Origin: JBCDCU01 sp039180865
GTDB taxonomy: Bacteria > Pseudomonadota > Alphaproteobacteria > Rhizobiales > JACESI01
Reading direction: 5' to 3'
Assembly (NCBI GenBank): GCA_039180865.1
Contig: JBCDCZ010000171.1
Span: 1 to 9,862 of the forward strand
DNA: 9,862 bases
In this document: positions 7,041 through 9,862 of the stretch, piece by piece
Layout: the number at the start of each line of letters is the position of its first letter
Position numbering within the stretch: the stretch's first letter is position 1
Notes under the pieces: model-generated
The model's database searches: none
Seen by the model: the letters and a program-made list of their open reading frames with translations, nothing else
Told to the model about the DNA's origin: nothing
Program-made: the position numbers and the translations under genes

Positions 7041-8420
7041 TTAGCCGAAAAAATCCAGGCTGACGCGGAAAATCCGTTCAACATCCCGAACATGTGCAGC
7101 ATCGGCGAAGATAATCACCCGATCCTTCGCTTTGATCTTCGTATCGCCTGTCGGAATGATTACGGATTTATCACGATAGATAGCACCGATCCGGATGCCA
7201 TCGTCGATATCAAGTTCGCGCAAAGGCTGACCGACAAGCGAGGATGTTTCGAGCGCTTCCGCTTCAAGGACTTCAGCCTGACCGTTGTGAACCGAGTGGA
7301 CAGCCCGGATGCGTCCTCGGCGGACATATTGCAAGACCTTCGAGATCGTCACCTGCCGGGGATTAACATAGGCATCTATGCCGAGCGAACGACTGAGCGA
7401 TGTGTAACCCTTGTTGTTAAGGAGCGCCATCGACCGTTGACAGCCGAGTTGTTTCGCCATAACCCCTGACAACACATTGACCTCGTCGTTGTTCGTCAAG
7501 GAAATCATGATGTCGGCGTGGGCCGCGTCAGCTTCCGTGAGAAGATTTTCATCAAGCGCGCTTCCATTCAAGATCACGGTACGCTGCAGTCGATCAGCAA
7601 CCGTTATTGCCCGCTCCTTATCAGCTTCGATAATCTTCACCTTCGCGCGGGTCTGGCCTTTCTCAATCGCTTCTGCGAGGTAGAGACCGATATTGCCACC
7701 GCCCGCGATAATCACCCGGTTCGCCTGTTTTTCTTCATGACCGAACAGGCCAAGTGCACGGCGCACCTGATCGCGCGCCACAGTCACATAGACAACATCG
7801 CCAGCTAGCATCATGTCGTCAGATTGCGGGACGAACAGTTTGGCACCGCGTACGATACCGACAACGACACAATCAAGATTGGGAAAAAGTTCAGAAAGCT
7901 GTCGTAACGGTGTTTCGATGACCGGGCAATCCTCATCGCAATGAATGCCGACCACTGCAATGCGGCCATCGGCGAACAGAACGGTGTCGTCAGAGCCAGG
8001 CACCTGCAACCGTCTGAGAAGCATTTCGCCGACTTCGACCTCCGGCGAAATGATCACATCGATCGGCATGTTGTTGCGGGAGAAAAGATCCTGCCAATGC
8101 GGCTTAAGATAGGATTGTGCCCGAATACGCGCGATTTTCGTCGGGACATTGAACAAGGAATGGGCCACCTGACAGGCGACCATATTCACTTCGTCATAAA
8201 GTGTGACCGCGACAAGCATGTCAGCGTCCGGAACACCGGCCCGCTGCAAGGTATCGGGATGGGCGCCGTGACCGACGAAACCGCGAACATCAAGTGTCTC
8301 GCGAATCCGCTTTACAAGCGTCTCGGAAGAATCGATCACCGTAACGTCGTTGCGTTCCTCGGCGAGGCGTTCGGCAATACCAAAGCCGACCTGCCCGGCG
8401 CCGCAGATGACCACCTTCAT
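7041..8420 (-). CDS. trkA: Trk system potassium transport regulator TrkA
   Basis: TrkA is the peripheral membrane, nucleotide-binding subunit that gates TrkH in response to NAD(H), ATP or ADP. The 459-residue product has the full two-lobe layout: RCK-N1 with Rossmann motif GAGQVG (7-12) and acidic strand end VID (28-30), RCK-C1 (about 140-220), RCK-N2 with GGGNIG (240-245) and IIEAD (263-267), and RCK-C2 (about 375-455). It therefore belongs to the tandem type rather than the half-length KtrA/TrkA-like type. The ATG at 8420 is preceded by AGGGG and starts 52 nt after the ntrX stop. The 10-nt spacing to trkH implies cotranscription and coordinated synthesis of the two subunits. No motif is missing. 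Confidence 0.96.
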   Translation of the reverse strand: MKVVICGAGQVGFGIAERLAEERNDVTVIDSSETLVKRIRETLDVRGFVGHGAHPDTLQRAGVPDADMLVAVTLYDEVNMVACQVAHSLFNVPTKIARIRAQSYLKPHWQDLFSRNNMPIDVIISPEVEVGEMLLRRLQVPGSDDTVLFADGRIAVVGIHCDEDCPVIETPLRQLSELFPNLDCVVVGIVRGAKLFVPQSDDMMLAGDVVYVTVARDQVRRALGLFGHEEKQANRVIIAGGGNIGLYLAEAIEKGQTRAKVKIIEADKERAITVADRLQRTVILNGSALDENLLTEADAAHADIMISLTNNDEVNVLSGVMAKQLGCQRSMALLNNKGYTSLSRSLGIDAYVNPRQVTISKVLQYVRRGRIRAVHSVHNGQAEVLEAEALETSSLVGQPLRELDIDDGIRIGAIYRDKSVIIPTGDTKIKAKDRVIIFADAAHVRDVERIFRVSLDFFG

Positions 8421-8472
8421 TTACCCCTGCCCCTCAAACAGCGCACATCATCAATACCGTGCGGGTCTTTCG

Positions 8473-9862
8473 TCAAGCCGCGGAATTGACGTTTTTAGCG
8501 CTTTGGCCACCGCTCATCTTGCCGCTGACCCCAAGCGATTTCAGCTTCCTATGCAAGGCGGAACGCTCCATTCCGACAAAATCAGCTGTACGCGACACAT
8601 TACCGCCAAAACGACTGATCTGCGCAAGCAAATATTCGCGCTCAAACACTTCCCGTGCTTCGCGTAGCGGCATTGCCATCAATTGCTCACCCCCGTTATG
8701 GCCCGACGGTGCGTGTGGAAGATAGGCACCGATCTCGGACGGAAGGAGGTCTACGGTTATCTCACTATCCGGGTCGCCCTGAGTGAGAATCATCAATCGC
8801 TCCACATTGTTTTTAAGCTGACGGATGTTTCCCGGCCAATCATGCCCCTGCAGGACGGCCATCGCCTCATCAGAGATCTGGCGCACCGGCAGCCCCTGGC
8901 TATCCGAAATCTGCGCCATGAAGTATTCCACGAGATGGGGAATATCATCACGCCGTTCCGACAAGGCTGGAACGCGGAGCGGAACGACCGCAAGCCTGTG
9001 GAACAGGTCATCCCGGAAAGTTTTCTGCTCGATCTCGGCTTCCAGGTTCCGAGCGGTTGACGAAATGAACCTGACATCGACTTTGACAGGTGTCGCCCCA
9101 TTAACGCGATGAAAGCCCTGGTCAATCAGCACGCGGAGGATCTTGTTTTGCGTCTCCATCGGCATGTCTGCGACTTCATCGAGATAGAGCGTACCGCCGT
9201 GGGCCCTTTCCAATGCACCTGTTCTCCGGGGGCTGCCGTCTGCTGCTTCCGATCCGAAGAGTTCTTCTTCAATCTGATCACCTTCAATCCCACCGGTGTT
9301 GAGAATGACAAAGGGCCCTTTACTGCGATGAGATTTCGCGTGGATTTCACGGGCAATGAGTTCCTTGCCTGACCCGGATGGCCCGGAAATCATAATCCGG
9401 CTGTTTGCCGGGGCAATGCGCGCTGCCGTTTGCACCATTTGCCGGAAAACCAGTGACTGACCAATCAGCTTTTCCTCACCCGTTTTCTGTTTGAGATCCT
9501 GGATCTGCGATCTCAGCATAGAGACTTCGAGCGCGCGCTCTGCAACCTGAAGAAGACGGTCGGTCTTAAAGGGCTTTTCAATGTAATCGTACGCTCCTTT
9601 GTGAATGGCGGAAACGGCGGTTTCAATATTGCCGTGGCCGGAAATCATGACGACCGGAACGTCATCATGGTGCTTCTTAATTTCATCCAACACAGCCAAA
9701 CCGTCCATCTGGCTCCCCTGCAACCAGATATCGAGAAAGACCAGCGAAGGACGCCGCTTGTTCACTTCCGACAGCGCATCGTGGCTCGTCGCGGCGGAGC
9801 GTGTCTGATAGCCCTCATCCTCCAGGAGACCGGTCACCAGTTCCCGAATATCTTCTTCATCA
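8473..9862 (-). CDS. ntrX: Nitrogen-regulation response regulator NtrX (5' end outside the window)
   Basis: NtrX is the DNA-binding partner of the sensor kinase NtrY, acting in nitrogen, redox and envelope control in alphaproteobacteria. The window holds 462 residues; the first few, including the start, lie to the right. Counting from 9861, the receiver domain begins at DEEDIREL. The phosphoacceptor is Asp44 (FLDIW), with Ser74 in MISGHG and Lys97 in EKPFK. The AAA+ domain has Walker A GPSGSGKE (160-167), Walker B GGTLYLDEV (222-230) and FRDDLFHRL (282-290). The C-terminal Fis-type helix-turn-helix is near 419-445 (NVSRTADFVGMERSALHRKL). The sigma-54 contact loop GAFTGA is absent: residues 206-217 read AADGSPRRTGAL. 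This is a known NtrX trait and separates it from NtrC. A GTG at 9837 is an internal codon, not the start. It is first of the visible run and likely cotranscribed with trkA. Confidence 0.95.
   Translation of the reverse strand, partial: DEEDIRELVTGLLEDEGYQTRSAATSHDALSEVNKRRPSLVFLDIWLQGSQMDGLAVLDEIKKHHDDVPVVMISGHGNIETAVSAIHKGAYDYIEKPFKTDRLLQVAERALEVSMLRSQIQDLKQKTGEEKLIGQSLVFRQMVQTAARIAPANSRIMISGPSGSGKELIAREIHAKSHRSKGPFVILNTGGIEGDQIEEELFGSEAADGSPRRTGALERAHGGTLYLDEVADMPMETQNKILRVLIDQGFHRVNGATPVKVDVRFISSTARNLEAEIEQKTFRDDLFHRLAVVPLRVPALSERRDDIPHLVEYFMAQISDSQGLPVRQISDEAMAVLQGHDWPGNIRQLKNNVERLMILTQGDPDSEITVDLLPSEIGAYLPHAPSGHNGGEQLMAMPLREAREVFEREYLLAQISRFGGNVSRTADFVGMERSALHRKLKSLGVSGKMSGGQSAKNVNSAA

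Noticed and set aside
7031..7102. Longer TrkH start at ATG 7102
   Set aside because: It would overlap the trkA 3' end by about 60 nt and add residues that do not resemble TrkH. ATG 7030 has a good ribosome-binding site.
7941..8489. 182-codon plus-strand open frame opposite trkA
   Set aside because: It is a shadow of trkA, which has all its motifs. The plus-strand translation shows no domain.
9835..9837. GTG start for ntrX
   Set aside because: The upstream codons read DEEDIREL, the expected receiver-domain N-terminus, so the gene continues beyond the right edge.

Overview
The window looks like a chromosomal segment of an alphaproteobacterium. The main evidence is gene order on the minus strand: ntrX, trkA, trkH, dat, hfq, hflX. 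The ntr-trkA-dat-hfq-hflX association is typical of that class, and the Hfq, with its very short C-terminal tail, fits too. Having both trkH and dat in the block recalls Rhodospirillales- or Kordiimonas/Sneathiella-like lineages more than classical Rhizobium, but the genus cannot be fixed from this sequence. Base composition is moderate, and no insertion sequence, tRNA, rRNA, CRISPR array or phage gene was seen.

Layout, left to right. (1) 1-1025, plus strand: the 3' part of a gene whose frame is open at the left edge. It carries the C-terminal end of an Hsp70/actin-like ATPase domain followed by an unfamiliar helical region. (2) 1116-1634, minus strand: an outer-membrane beta-barrel reading frame resembling PagL/acyloxyacyl hydrolases. 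It has no ordinary start codon, and two tandem TGA stops separate it from a well-placed upstream ATG. (3) 1670-1685: an AT-rich perfect palindrome in the divergent gap before mazG. (4) 1840-2703, plus strand: mazG, convergent with hflX and only 2 bp from it. (5) 2706-9862, minus strand: hflX, hfq, dat, trkH, trkA and the 3' part of ntrX, which continues past the right edge.

How the genes work together. NtrX is the response regulator of the NtrY/NtrX pair. TrkA and TrkH form the regulatory and pore subunits of a potassium uptake system. Dat interconverts D-amino acids and 2-oxo acids, Hfq is the RNA chaperone, HflX is a ribosome-associated GTPase, and MazG hydrolyses nucleoside triphosphates, including aberrant ones and in some bacteria (p)ppGpp-related substrates. 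The block therefore joins nitrogen/redox signalling, potassium homeostasis, cell-wall amino-acid supply and post-transcriptional or translational stress control. Short spacers (10 nt trkA-trkH, 52 nt ntrX-trkA, 61 nt trkH-dat) suggest cotranscription to dat. The 231-nt gap before hfq leaves room for a separate hfq-hflX promoter.

Most of the window is well-known core genome. The least explained parts are the left 1.7 kb: the Hsp70-like protein with an unusual C-terminus, and the barrel gene with a broken or non-canonical start. No clearly new multi-gene system is visible.
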